A stretch of 47,391 nucleotides of DNA, from NCBI GenBank assembly GCA_029287535.1, contig JARFQY010000042.1:1-47391 (forward strand), written 5' to 3'. This DNA is from Filomicrobium sp. Lineage in GTDB: Bacteria; Pseudomonadota; Alphaproteobacteria; Rhizobiales; Hyphomicrobiaceae. Both the position numbers and the translations under genes were made by a program. The notes beneath the pieces were generated by a model. It saw nothing but the letters and a program-made list of their open reading frames with translations, was not told the origin of the DNA and did not search any database. Below, piece after piece: positions 33,165-42,800 of this stretch (its first letter is position 1; the number at the start of each line of letters is the position of its first letter).

Positions 33165-34934
33165 ATGGGGAGCAAACCGCACGGTCCGCGCCTTTTCGAG
33201 ATCGTGCTGATCAAGCCGTCGCACTATGATGAAGACGGCTACGTCATTCAGTGGGTGCGCTCGACGATGCCGTCGAATTCGCTGGCCTGCGTCAACGCAC
33301 TGGCGCGAAGCGGAGCGGCGCGACGTATCCTGGGCCCGGACGTCGAAATTAACGTCACGACGATCGATGAAACGAATACGCGCGTGGATGTTGACGCCAT
33401 TATCCGGCGGTTCCAGCGCAGCGACATGTTTGGTTTCGTCGGGTTCGTCGGCGTCCAATCAAATGAGTTTCCGCGGACCATGGACCTTGCCCGACCGCTG
33501 CGGCGAGCTGGAGTCAATGTCATTATCGGCGGTTTCCATGTCTCGGGCTGCATCGCGATGCTGCCGGAACTGCCACCGGATATCGCAGAGGCGTCGGCGC
33601 ATGGAATTACGCTTTTCGCTGGTGAGTCCGAAGAGCACTTTGACGGGCTCGTCGCCGATTGCGCGCGCGGCCAACTGCAGCCGGTCTACAACTTCATGAA
33701 ACAGTTGCCGGATATCGGCGAGCTTGAGGCGCCACCATTCCTGGCTTCGGAATTCGTCAAGCGCACGGTTGGAAACGTGACCAGTTTCGATGCCGGACGC
33801 GGGTGCCCATTCCAGTGCTCGTTTTGCACGATCATCAACGTCCAGGGACGCAAGTCCCGCTATCGCACGCCTGACAGTGTCGAGGAGATCATCCGGGCCA
33901 ATTACGCCCAGGGCGTCGACCGCTTCTTCATCACTGATGACAATTTCGCCCGCAATAAAGACTGGGAAGCGATCTACGACCGCATCATCGAACTGCGGGA
34001 GGTTCATGGGCTCGACGTTCGCTTCATGATCCAGGTCGATACGCTCTGCCACCGGATTCCGAATTTTATCGAAAAATCGAAACGCGCCGGTGTGACCCGT
34101 GTCTTCATCGGTCTGGAGAACATCAATCCCGACAATCTCCTAGCGGCCAAGAAGCGGCAAAACAAACTTACCGAATACCGCCGGATGCTGCTCGACTGGA
34201 AGGCCGTCGGCATCATGACATTTGCCGGCTACATTCTCGGTTTTCCGAGTGATACGCCGGAGTCGATCGCTCGCGACATCGAGATCATCAAAGAAGAACT
34301 GCCGATCGATGCTCTCGAATTTTTCATTCTGACGCCGCTGCCGGGTTCCGAGGATCACAAGGTTCTCGACGCAAAGGGTGTGGCCATGGATGCCGACATG
34401 AACCGCTATGAGCTGGAGCATGTTGTCACCGACCACCCCAAGATGACCCGCGAGCAATGGCAGCAGGCCTACTACGCGGCGTGGCAGCAGTTCTACACCG
34501 ATGAGCACATCGCGACGATCCTGCGCCGCGCCCACACCAGCGGGATTGACGTCTACCGGCTGATGGTCGCCTTGTTGTGGTTTGCCTCGGCGGTTCCAGT
34601 TGAGAAGGTCCATCCGTTGCAGGCGGGGCTCATAAGGCGCAAGGACCGTTTGAGCCGACGCCCTGGTCTGGCCCGGGAACCTTTGCTGCCTTTTTACATC
34701 AACTACAGTCTGGAGTTGGTGCGCAAGCAGGCCACGTTGTTCCAGCGCTGGCGCAGGCTTCGCAAAATTTGTGCGGAGATCGTTAGCGATACGGTTCCGG
34801 GCAGCTATATCGACAAGGCCCTTACGCGCGTGTCTGAGGATGTCGAGGAGGATATGCAGCTTTACACGCAGACCGCCTCGGCCCAGTCCGCCGTGTCTCG
34901 CGAAAGACGCGTTGCGGGGGTGTCGGCGTCCTAG
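33165..34934 (+). CDS. B12-binding-type radical SAM protein
   Basis: This 589-residue protein has an N-terminal region like the cobalamin-binding fold (about 40-135, ending GVNVIIGGFHVSG), then a radical SAM domain with the cluster-binding C214-x3-C218-x2-C221. Further conserved stretches are FFITDDNFARNKDWE, IQVDTLCHRIPNF, VFIGLENINPDNLL, GYILGFPSDTPESI and LTPLPGSEDH. The D-x-H-x-x-G motif that holds cobalt in base-off form is not visible, so cobalamin binding is uncertain. The C-terminal 150 residues are helical and unassigned. The ATG at 33165 has GGAG eight bases before it; a TTG at 33084 is possible but less likely. The substrate is unknown. The gene is divergent from mraZ. Confidence 0.88.
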   Translation: MGSKPHGPRLFEIVLIKPSHYDEDGYVIQWVRSTMPSNSLACVNALARSGAARRILGPDVEINVTTIDETNTRVDVDAIIRRFQRSDMFGFVGFVGVQSNEFPRTMDLARPLRRAGVNVIIGGFHVSGCIAMLPELPPDIAEASAHGITLFAGESEEHFDGLVADCARGQLQPVYNFMKQLPDIGELEAPPFLASEFVKRTVGNVTSFDAGRGCPFQCSFCTIINVQGRKSRYRTPDSVEEIIRANYAQGVDRFFITDDNFARNKDWEAIYDRIIELREVHGLDVRFMIQVDTLCHRIPNFIEKSKRAGVTRVFIGLENINPDNLLAAKKRQNKLTEYRRMLLDWKAVGIMTFAGYILGFPSDTPESIARDIEIIKEELPIDALEFFILTPLPGSEDHKVLDAKGVAMDADMNRYELEHVVTDHPKMTREQWQQAYYAAWQQFYTDEHIATILRRAHTSGIDVYRLMVALLWFASAVPVEKVHPLQAGLIRRKDRLSRRPGLAREPLLPFYINYSLELVRKQATLFQRWRRLRKICAEIVSDTVPGSYIDKALTRVSEDVEEDMQLYTQTASAQSAVSRERRVAGVSAS

Positions 34935-35374
34935 GTCTGGGATAGTGGCGGCGGATTCGCAGGCACAATTCTACTGGTCTCACGAACTCGGCTCAGAGCA
35001 TTCATGCTGCTTCGCGACGACACGTGGGCGGCCTCCGCGCGCTCTATTGAGAGTCCTGCCAGGGGCACCTCCGATCAAGCGGCTCGAAGGTGGCTGTTGG
35101 TAACGAGTTTGCCGATGGACAAAGTTGGCGATCCTAATATCACAACCCTCCAGGCCCCAGTTCAAATTGTCTTATTCGGACACCGGTTGACTAACCCGCA
35201 GACGGACCGGAGGCCCGCCCCAAGAGAGTTGCCGCCGGTAGAAAGACCAACGTTAGCGCCACCTATCGTTTCAAATCGGAACGGCGATTAACCGCACGGT
35301 AGGCATTCCCCGGTTACACCAGGATGGAGTGATTGTTTGTTGATCGCTCGTAGAGGCGTCGCTTGGAGTTGCGG
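34935..35374. other. Intergenic region, 440 bp, no gene seen
   Basis: Short open frames at 35004-35291 (plus) and 34980-35165 (minus) overlap each other and have no ribosome binding site or recognisable product. A GC-poorer section lies at about 35130-35190. I see no clear terminator for the radical SAM gene. Confidence 0.4.
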
Positions 35375-36304
35375 ATGCGTTGTCCGGGTTTGCGGGTGTG
35401 GCTTTGTGTATTGGTTATTGCTGCGGGGCTCGCCGGGTGGTCTGGCGCGGCTTTGGCGCAACCTTTACCAAAGGCCTATCACATCGGTCTGCAGGCACCC
35501 GGCCAGGGAACCGTGCACCTTTACGCCGAGGAATACGGACAGGGGCGCCCGATCCTGCTCTTGCACGGGCTTGGCGCGTCGACCTTCACCTGGCGCAATC
35601 TCATTCCTGAGCTATCGCGGCAGAACCGTGTTATCGCCATCGACTTCAAAGGTTTCGGGCGTTCCGAGAAACCCTTCACCCAAGCCTACAGTCCCTACGA
35701 TCACGCCAATCTTGTCCTGGACTTCATTCGCAAACGCGGGCTTAGGGATTTGACGATCATCGGCCATTCCTACGGCGGCGCGATCGCCATGATGGTGACC
35801 CTGCGGTTCAATGAAGTCGAGCCGGGGCGGGTTAGAAACCTTGTCTTGATGAACGCCCCAACCTACCGGCAGCCGGGAACGGCCTTTGTTGATTTCATGA
35901 GGTTGCCGGTTCTCCCCTATGCCGCGCTGATGCTCATGCCACCCGAGCTGACGACGTGGCTGTCGCTCGACAAGGTGCAGTCCGAGAAACTTCATATCAG
36001 TGAACTGCGGGCGTACGCGGCGCCATTCTATGACGCCGCGGCCAGGCACGCTCTCATTACGACGGCACGGCGTATCGTACCGCATCAAATGGAAAGCCTG
36101 ACCGAGCGTTATCCTTCGGTGTGGCAGCGTACGCTGGTTATCTGGTGTGACGCCGACCGGACGGTTCCGGTGGAAACTGGTATCCGCTTGGTCAAAGCGA
36201 TGCCGCGGGCTCAGCTCAAGGTGTTGACCGGTTGTGGCCACGTTCCGCAGGACGAACGGCCAGAAGCGGTGCTCGAGCTGATGGGGTCATTTTTGCGAGG
36301 CTGA
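35375..36304 (+). CDS. Exported alpha/beta hydrolase
   Basis: This 309-residue protein has a Sec signal peptide (core about 8-22, cleavage near ALA-QP at 28). The mature domain is a classic alpha/beta-hydrolase: oxyanion-hole LLHGLGAS (62-69), nucleophile elbow GHSYGG (S132), acid region WCDADRTVP (D259 or D261) and H289 in GCGHVPQ. GGAG six bases before the ATG at 35375 supports the start; a TTG at 35363 is an alternative. The substrate cannot be told from sequence. Its last 18 bp overlap the end of the convergent ion channel gene. Confidence 0.88.
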   Translation: MRCPGLRVWLCVLVIAAGLAGWSGAALAQPLPKAYHIGLQAPGQGTVHLYAEEYGQGRPILLLHGLGASTFTWRNLIPELSRQNRVIAIDFKGFGRSEKPFTQAYSPYDHANLVLDFIRKRGLRDLTIIGHSYGGAIAMMVTLRFNEVEPGRVRNLVLMNAPTYRQPGTAFVDFMRLPVLPYAALMLMPPELTTWLSLDKVQSEKLHISELRAYAAPFYDAAARHALITTARRIVPHQMESLTERYPSVWQRTLVIWCDADRTVPVETGIRLVKAMPRAQLKVLTGCGHVPQDERPEAVLELMGSFLRG

Positions 36305-37096
36305 TACGTCCGCGCGTTCCTTTCTCAGCGCTTCGAACTCATGGCGCAGGCCTTTCAGCTCGTCCATCAACTCGGCGAAGTGGGCTTCATTTTCACGGTG
36401 GTGTTTTTCTTCCTCGACTTCACTCGCCGACTGCATTGCGTTGACGATGATCGCGATGAAAAGGTTGAGCACGGCAAAGGTGACGACAAGGATGAACGGC
36501 ACGAAGAACACCCATGCGTATGGGTGGACCTCCATCACCGGGCGTACGATGCCCATCGACCAGGACTCGAGCGTGACGACCTGGAACAATGTGTAAAGCG
36601 ACGCGCCGATCGTCCCGAACCACTCTGGGAAGGTTTCACCGAACAGCTTCGTCGTCATCACGGCGGCGACATAGAAGATCAACGCCAACAGCGCGATGAC
36701 CGAGGCCATGGCAGGGATCGCGTTGAGCAGTGCCTGCACCACGGTGCGCATCTCGGGAACCATTGAGATCAGTCGCAGCACCCGCAGGATCCGCAAAGAA
36801 CGCAATACGGCCAGGCCCTCGGCCGACGGCAACAGGGCAATCCCAACGATGATAAAGTCGAAGACGTTCCAGGGGTCGCGGAAGAAAGACAATCGATAGA
36901 CGACGAGCTTGGATGCGATCTCGGCGCAATAAATCGCTAGGGCGATGTTGTCGATCGCATATAGCAGCGGTCCTGCGGCAGCCACGGCAGTGGGCGACGT
37001 TTCAAGGCCAAGCGTGACCGCATTGATCAGGATTACTGAAATAATAAACGTCGAAAACCACGGGGCTTCGACAACTCCTCGTAACCGCTCTATCAA
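36287..37096 (-). CDS. Voltage-gated sodium channel (NaChBac/BacNav family)
   Basis: This 269-residue protein is one six-helix subunit of a homotetrameric channel. S4 carries four arginines at three-residue steps, R99, R102, R105 and R108 (RSLRILRVLR). The selectivity filter TLESWS (175-180) is the sodium-selective signature of bacterial channels, followed by GIVRPVMEVHPYAW and an S6 ending in FIAIIVNAM. The C-terminus (about 225-265) is an acidic then heptad-rich stretch that fits the tetramerising coiled coil. The start is a TTG at 37096 with GGGAG eight bases before. Marine and halophilic bacteria often carry such channels; a habitat inference is only suggestive. Confidence 0.93.
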   Translation of the reverse strand: MIERLRGVVEAPWFSTFIISVILINAVTLGLETSPTAVAAAGPLLYAIDNIALAIYCAEIASKLVVYRLSFFRDPWNVFDFIIVGIALLPSAEGLAVLRSLRILRVLRLISMVPEMRTVVQALLNAIPAMASVIALLALIFYVAAVMTTKLFGETFPEWFGTIGASLYTLFQVVTLESWSMGIVRPVMEVHPYAWVFFVPFILVVTFAVLNLFIAIIVNAMQSASEVEEEKHHRENEAHFAELMDELKGLRHEFEALRKERADVSASQK

Positions 37097-37340
37097 CCCG
37101 TCATCTCCCAGCTCTGGCCAGCGTCTGCGCGGTTGCGTCGTGTCGCAATACCCCGCCGGTCATCTGGGACATAACAGAAATTTGTCAAGGCGCTTACACC
37201 TGACCGAATGCCACCGGCACAGCTCCGTGTGGCCCGGGAGCAGTGACGCGCCGCAATTCGCTCAGTGTAAGCTGACACCCCAGATTGGCTGTGCTAGTCC
37301 AATAGTCATCTGATGTCATACAGTTTGGTGAGTGCCCCCG

Positions 37341-37820
37341 ATGCCCGAGTCCTCAACCTTGTCTCCCGCCGCCTCAGGGCGCACAAAAGGCGGCATCCTC
37401 GGAATGCTGGGTATTTGGATGTTCCCGTATCTCCTGGCGGGTGGCGGGTATGCGGCCGGGGCGCTGTATGAGCCGGCAAAGTCGCTAAGAACATCGGTCA
37501 CCGAGCTGCCGATTCCGGAGGACGTCTACTTATGGCTCCTGGTGATGGTCGTGCTCTCGGTCATCTGGCTGGTGGCTGAATTCATCAACGTGACCAATCG
37601 CGAAACCGTCGTGCGTTCGCTGCAGTGGGACGCTGCGATCAGCACCGTAACGGCCGCCCTCTTTTCGGGCTTCGGAGGGTACCTGATCGCAACTGAGCAG
37701 CTGCAGTGGTGGTTTGTCGTGCCGTGGGTCGGTGCCGTCATTGATTCACTGACTTCAGGCTGGCTCGGCATCAACAATGCGGCGCAAAAACCCTTCCTCA
37801 GCCAGCGCGGTACGATGTAA
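37341..37820 (+). CDS. Small multi-pass membrane protein, unknown function
   Basis: This is a 159-residue protein with four likely membrane segments at about 24-45, 64-84, 100-117 and 125-145 and short polar loops. I recognise no family. The ATG at 37341 has GGTGAG eight bases upstream; a GTG at 37332 is possible. It sits between a sodium channel gene (divergent) and a ClC gene (convergent, 10 bp apart), so a role connected with ion homeostasis is only an inference from neighbours. Confidence 0.75.
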   Translation: MPESSTLSPAASGRTKGGILGMLGIWMFPYLLAGGGYAAGALYEPAKSLRTSVTELPIPEDVYLWLLVMVVLSVIWLVAEFINVTNRETVVRSLQWDAAISTVTAALFSGFGGYLIATEQLQWWFVVPWVGAVIDSLTSGWLGINNAAQKPFLSQRGTM

Positions 37821-37830
37821 GGCGCAGCTG

Positions 37831-39624
37831 CTAGCGATGCTCTTCAACGGCGGCGTCGATGAGTGCTTTGTTGAAGAGATTGAGGGCATTAAGCCGGTCT
37901 GCGTGGCCGATGATGAGCGTCGGGTCAACGGCGGAGACAACAACGATGCGGGGCTGACCAGAACGGTCAAACTCGCGCAATGCCCGTTCCAGCGTATCGG
38001 TGGCCATCAGCCACGGGGCATCCTTGTCCTGCACATGCCGCGGCTCGGCTTCGGGGTCGACGGGTGTAAAGAAATCATCGACACGCAGCCGGCGCTGGAT
38101 CGACTTGTGGGGGCCTTCCTGCAAGAACAGGCCGCGCCTGCCGAGTTGCCAGTAGAAGAGGGAATGGCCGAGGAAGGCCTGGGTCACACCAACCGCGATG
38201 GATACCGTCAGCAATAGTGCGATGGTCATTGTGTAGCCGCCGGTCAGCTCGAAAACGATCATGGTTGTTGACAGTGGCGCACCAAGGACGCTGGCGGCGA
38301 CCGCGCCCATGCCCAGGATGGCGTACAGACCCTGGCTCGAGCCCACTTCGGGAAACACCGAGGTTGCGATGAGACCGAACGCGGATCCCGTCATCGCACC
38401 AAGATAAAGCGAGGGCGAAAAGATGCCGCCCGCGAAACGGCAGGCCAGCGATATGGCGGTTGCCGCGGTCTTGGCAACAATGAGGGAAAGCAAAAGCAGC
38501 AGCGGAAGTTCGCGCTGCAAGGCCTCGTTGGTCGCGTCGTAGCCAACGCCCAGAACCTGCGGGAAAAACACCGCGATGGATCCGACCATGAGCCCGCCCA
38601 GCCCCGTGCGCAGCCATAGCGGCATCTCAAAGCGCCAGGAAACCCGGTCGGTGGCCATCAGAGCGATTTCAAAGATGATGGCGACCGCGGCACAGGTCAG
38701 TCCAAGGAGCGCGAAGGCTGGGAACTCCCAGTAAGAGGTGATGGAGTAGTCCGGAATCATGAAGGCGACATCATTGCCAAAGTGGACGCGGGCAATGACG
38801 GCCGCGACGACACTGGCGATTACGGTGGGTACCAGGGCGCGGAACGCGTAGTGCGTGAGGATAACCTCGTGTGCAAATAGAACGCCGGCGATTGGGGCGT
38901 TGAATGACGCTGAAACGGCGGCGGCGACACCACACGACAGCAATGTGCGGCGCGCCCCGGGGGTTAGCTTGAAGCGGTCCTCAATCATGGCCGAGAGCGT
39001 TGCGCCGAGATGAACAATAGGTCCTTCGCGGCCGACGCTGGCGCCTGATCCGATGGAGATCGCCGATAGAAATGCACTGAACAGGCCGGTTTTGGGATCG
39101 ATGTGCGAGTTGTGCAGTGCGCGGGCCTCAATCACATCGGCGACCCCATGGGCTCGCCGTCCCGGCATATAGCGCTCAAGTAGGAATCCGACGATGAGAC
39201 CGCCGATGGTTGGCGCCAGAAGTATCTGCCAGAACGCCAATTCGGAGGCAGCCGTCGCCACTCGCTCGCTCTGCGTGCCGAGCCAAGGCAGCTGGATGAT
39301 GCCGATCAGCCAGCGGAACGCCAATGCCGCGTAGCCCACAGCGACGCCTATGAGCAACGCCAAGCCCCAAACCAACGGCTGGCGTTCAGCGAGAAAATCG
39401 CGAAGGTTGACGATAAAACGGTCCTTCACGAACTTTCGGGAGTTCTTGAGAAGATCAGTTATGACCGCGCGAGTCGCAGAGCTTGCGCCCTCTGCGCCCG
39501 CTTTTTCAGCCGATTCGCTGTGTACAGAAGCCGTCTTGTTGTCTTCCTGCATGCCTTTTCGCAAACCGATTTCTAGTGCATTCGCCTGACTAGGACGCTC
39601 TGTTGCCGTTTCGTCATTGGACAC
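37831..39624 (-). CDS. ClC-family chloride channel/transporter
   Basis: This 597-residue integral membrane protein has the ClC anion-binding motifs GSGAS (192-196), GREGP (gating glutamate E200) and GGIFSPSLYLGA. A long charged N-terminus of about 80 residues precedes the membrane domain. The C-terminal cytoplasmic part (about 505-590) resembles a single CBS unit. At the place of the E. coli internal proton glutamate (E203) the sequence is H-E-V, so E253 matches E202 and V254 matches E203. Valine at that site is typical of vertebrate ClC channels, not H+/Cl- exchangers. The start is a GTG at 39624 with AAGG upstream. Confidence 0.92.
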   Translation of the reverse strand: MSNDETATERPSQANALEIGLRKGMQEDNKTASVHSESAEKAGAEGASSATRAVITDLLKNSRKFVKDRFIVNLRDFLAERQPLVWGLALLIGVAVGYAALAFRWLIGIIQLPWLGTQSERVATAASELAFWQILLAPTIGGLIVGFLLERYMPGRRAHGVADVIEARALHNSHIDPKTGLFSAFLSAISIGSGASVGREGPIVHLGATLSAMIEDRFKLTPGARRTLLSCGVAAAVSASFNAPIAGVLFAHEVILTHYAFRALVPTVIASVVAAVIARVHFGNDVAFMIPDYSITSYWEFPAFALLGLTCAAVAIIFEIALMATDRVSWRFEMPLWLRTGLGGLMVGSIAVFFPQVLGVGYDATNEALQRELPLLLLLSLIVAKTAATAISLACRFAGGIFSPSLYLGAMTGSAFGLIATSVFPEVGSSQGLYAILGMGAVAASVLGAPLSTTMIVFELTGGYTMTIALLLTVSIAVGVTQAFLGHSLFYWQLGRRGLFLQEGPHKSIQRRLRVDDFFTPVDPEAEPRHVQDKDAPWLMATDTLERALREFDRSGQPRIVVVSAVDPTLIIGHADRLNALNLFNKALIDAAVEEHR

Positions 39625-39835
39625 TGTAGCCTTTTGAACGCTTCCGTGCAGTGCAACAAAAAGGCGGTCCCATTCCTGACCTTGTTGTGCGATAAGGGGA
39701 ACGAAGAGGGAGCATGAAGAGGACGTCCCGAGGCTGGGGCTCGCCGCAGGTTTGCCTGCTCGCGTGGAGGGTGTTCGGTAGACGATCCCTTCGAAGCGAA
39801 TTCGTGTATCCTACCCGCGATGTGGACTGGAGGCG

Positions 39836-42800
39836 GTGTTGAACACGTTCCTGATGTGGTTTGGTGGTCTCCTGATCGCGATTTTTGCCGCATTATTCGC
39901 CGGACCGCACTTTATCGACTGGAACAGCTATCGCGGCGTGTTCGAGGAGGAAGCGACGCGCTTGCTCGGGCGCCGTGTGCGGGTTGGCGGCAACGTGAAC
40001 GTGCGCCTCCTTCCGGCGCCCTACGTGCTGTTCGAAAACCTCAGAATTTCCGATACAACCGGAATAGCCGGTGGGCCGCTTTTCAAGACAGATAGCTTCA
40101 AAATGTGGCTTGCCGTTCCGCCCCTGCTCAAGGGTGTGTTGCAGGCCAAGAAGGTTGAGTTGGTACGTCCGGTTTTGGCGTTGGCGTCTGATCGGGACGG
40201 TTTTGGCAACTGGCGCAACCTGCCTGATGTCAAGACGCTGCCGTTTGTGCCAGCCGGCGTCAAACTCGATTCGGTGACGATTGAGGACGGCACCGTTTCG
40301 TACAGCATTGAGCAGGGCGGCGAATTGGCAAGGGTCGATAAGATCACCGGGGAGCTGACCTCCCCGGCGCTTGCCGGTCCTTATGCGTTCCGCGGCGAGG
40401 CGGCCTTTGGCAAGTCACAAGGAGATGTGCGTCTTGCCACAACGGAGGCGGATGCCAGTGGGGCTTTCCGGTTGACGGCGCACCTCAGTGGCTGGGGAGA
40501 CGACGACCATAAGTTCGACGGTCAAGTTTCGGGTTTTTGGGAACGGCCCGCCGTCGAGGGCAGCTTGATTTCCAAGTTGACGGTCGCCAAAGCCGGTGAA
40601 GGCCGTAACAGGCCGCTCGTTGCCGAGGCCCGATCGGTTTTAGCCGCTAGTGCGCAGACTCTGAATCTCGACGGACTCACGATCTCGTTCAACGAGTTTG
40701 CCCAGCCGCAAATTATTGCGGGTTCTTTGACCGCGATGTGGGCGGAGCGGCACAAGGTTGAGGTGGTCCTCGATTCGCGCTGGCTTGATATCGATTTGTT
40801 GGCCAACGGCCAGGTGGACGGCGGCGCAAACGGGGCAGACCCGACTTCGGCCGCGGGCGGGGCAGGCGCAGCTGCGAGTCGCGCCAAGAAGGCAGCCGCA
40901 CCGCTGCCGATGTCGCGCAGCCTTATCGCGGCTCTGCTTGAGCTCTTCCCGGGTGAGACGGATGTCAAGGCGAGGCTCGATGTCGACCAGGTCATTCTCG
41001 GCGGTGAGACGGTTTCGGGTGTGGTGGTCGCAATGGAACGTGCGCGGGGGCCCCTGGAGCTTCGCACGTTGCGCGCGGTGTTGCCGGGCGGCGCACGCCT
41101 CAACTTCTCCGGCCGGGTCGAGTCGGTTGGTGGTCAGCCCGTGTTCGACGGCGACCTATTCCTTGGCGGTGTCAGCGCGGCGCGTGTGATCCACTGGGGT
41201 ATGGGGTCAAGCGATATGGCTTCACCCATTACCGATGGCCCGTTTTCTGTCTCCGGACGAATGCAGCTTGGTACAGACCGGGTTATGCTGAGGTCCGCGG
41301 TGGCGGAATTCGCGGGAATTCCTATTCGCGGCAGCGTCAACTGGGACGACGGCAAGCGGCGCGTGCTTGAACTGATTGTCGACGGTTATGAGGTCGATAC
41401 GCGCTGGTTTGGTCTTGGAAAACTGGAGTTACCTGCACTTACCGAGATTCTGTCTGCTTCGGATAATGGCTTGTCACAGCCGGAGGCCGAGAACGGCTTA
41501 TACAGCTGGCTCGACAAGGAAGGCCGGGAAGTCTTGCTCAGCCTCAAAGCGGGACGGCTCGTGGATGGTTCGAACACGTTCAGGGATGTTGACGCTCAGT
41601 TCAAACTGGAGGGGCGCTCCATTCAGATTGAACGGATCAAGCTGGTGACCGCCGAAGGGCTCGGTATCGATCTTGAAGGAAGCGTCAAGGGCCTCGGGAT
41701 GCAGCCTCAAGGGACGTTAAACTTCGTTGTCGGCGCCAAGGACCAAGCCGCGGCATGGAAGCTTGCAGATGTTTGGGCCGGAGAAGCCGCCTCGCCGGCT
41801 GACCGTGACCGCTTCGCCGCGTTTGCCCCGATAAGGGTGGCCGGCAAAATGCAGCTTGGCGGGCGTCTCAAGACAGCCGCTGATTTCTCAGTCGACGGGG
41901 TTGCCGGCGGTGGCCGTGTCGACGCGCGGTTAAAGATCGATGGTGGACTGGCTGGCTGGCGCAGTGCTCCAATCGACTTCGTGATGCGGTCCGAGGGATT
42001 CGATACGCGCCGCTTGTTCGCAAGTCTCGCCGGCGGGCAAGCCCAGGAAGACGGTGAGACCGCGGCCCGCGACCGTGGCACCGTGCTGGTCAAGGCAGTT
42101 GGTGTTCCGCAATCCGATTTGCTCACAATGATGACGGTCGACAGCAGCTCGGTGTCCTTGGTGCTGGATGGGAAAACCAAGGTCGGGGAGAACGGTGTTT
42201 CGTCGCTCGATGGCGAGCTGGTGCTTCGCACAGGCGATGTGAGGCAACTTGTTCAGCTGACCGGCGTCGAGCTTCCGCCTGGCGTGGGCAAGCTTGACTA
42301 TGATGGTTTGGCGGATGTGTCGTGGACCGATGGCAGGCTGGTCTTCACGCCGCGAGATGTCAAATTCGCAGGCGCGCGGGTTGGTGGACGGGTCGTTATC
42401 ACCTCAGGTGAGGATGGCATGCGAAGCGTCGACGGGCAGTTTATTGCCGATGAAGGCAGCCTGCCGCGGATCCTAACCGTTGTTCTGTCTCAGCCAGATG
42501 AAACGCCGACGAACCTGCAAGTCGCGGAAGCAGAATCCGCGGTTCGAAGCAGCGATTTCGCGGTTGCTGACGGGGTGCCGTCCGAAGAGGCGCCGTCGAT
42601 CTTTTCCGATCGCGCTTTTGATCTGTCCCTACTCGACAGCGTGACCGGTACGATCAAATTGACATTCAACCGGCTTTCGATTGCGGAGTCGCTGGTGGTG
42701 CGGCAGGCGCAGGCGGTTGTTCGCGCCGAAGCGGACTCGCTGACCTTGCAAGTTACCGACGCCCTGGCGCTGGGTGGCAGTCTTGAAGCTGACTTGACGC

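Noticed and set aside
35004-35291. 95-codon frame between the radical SAM and hydrolase genes
   Set aside because: Composition looks random, there is no ribosome binding site, and other frames in the same gap are equally open.
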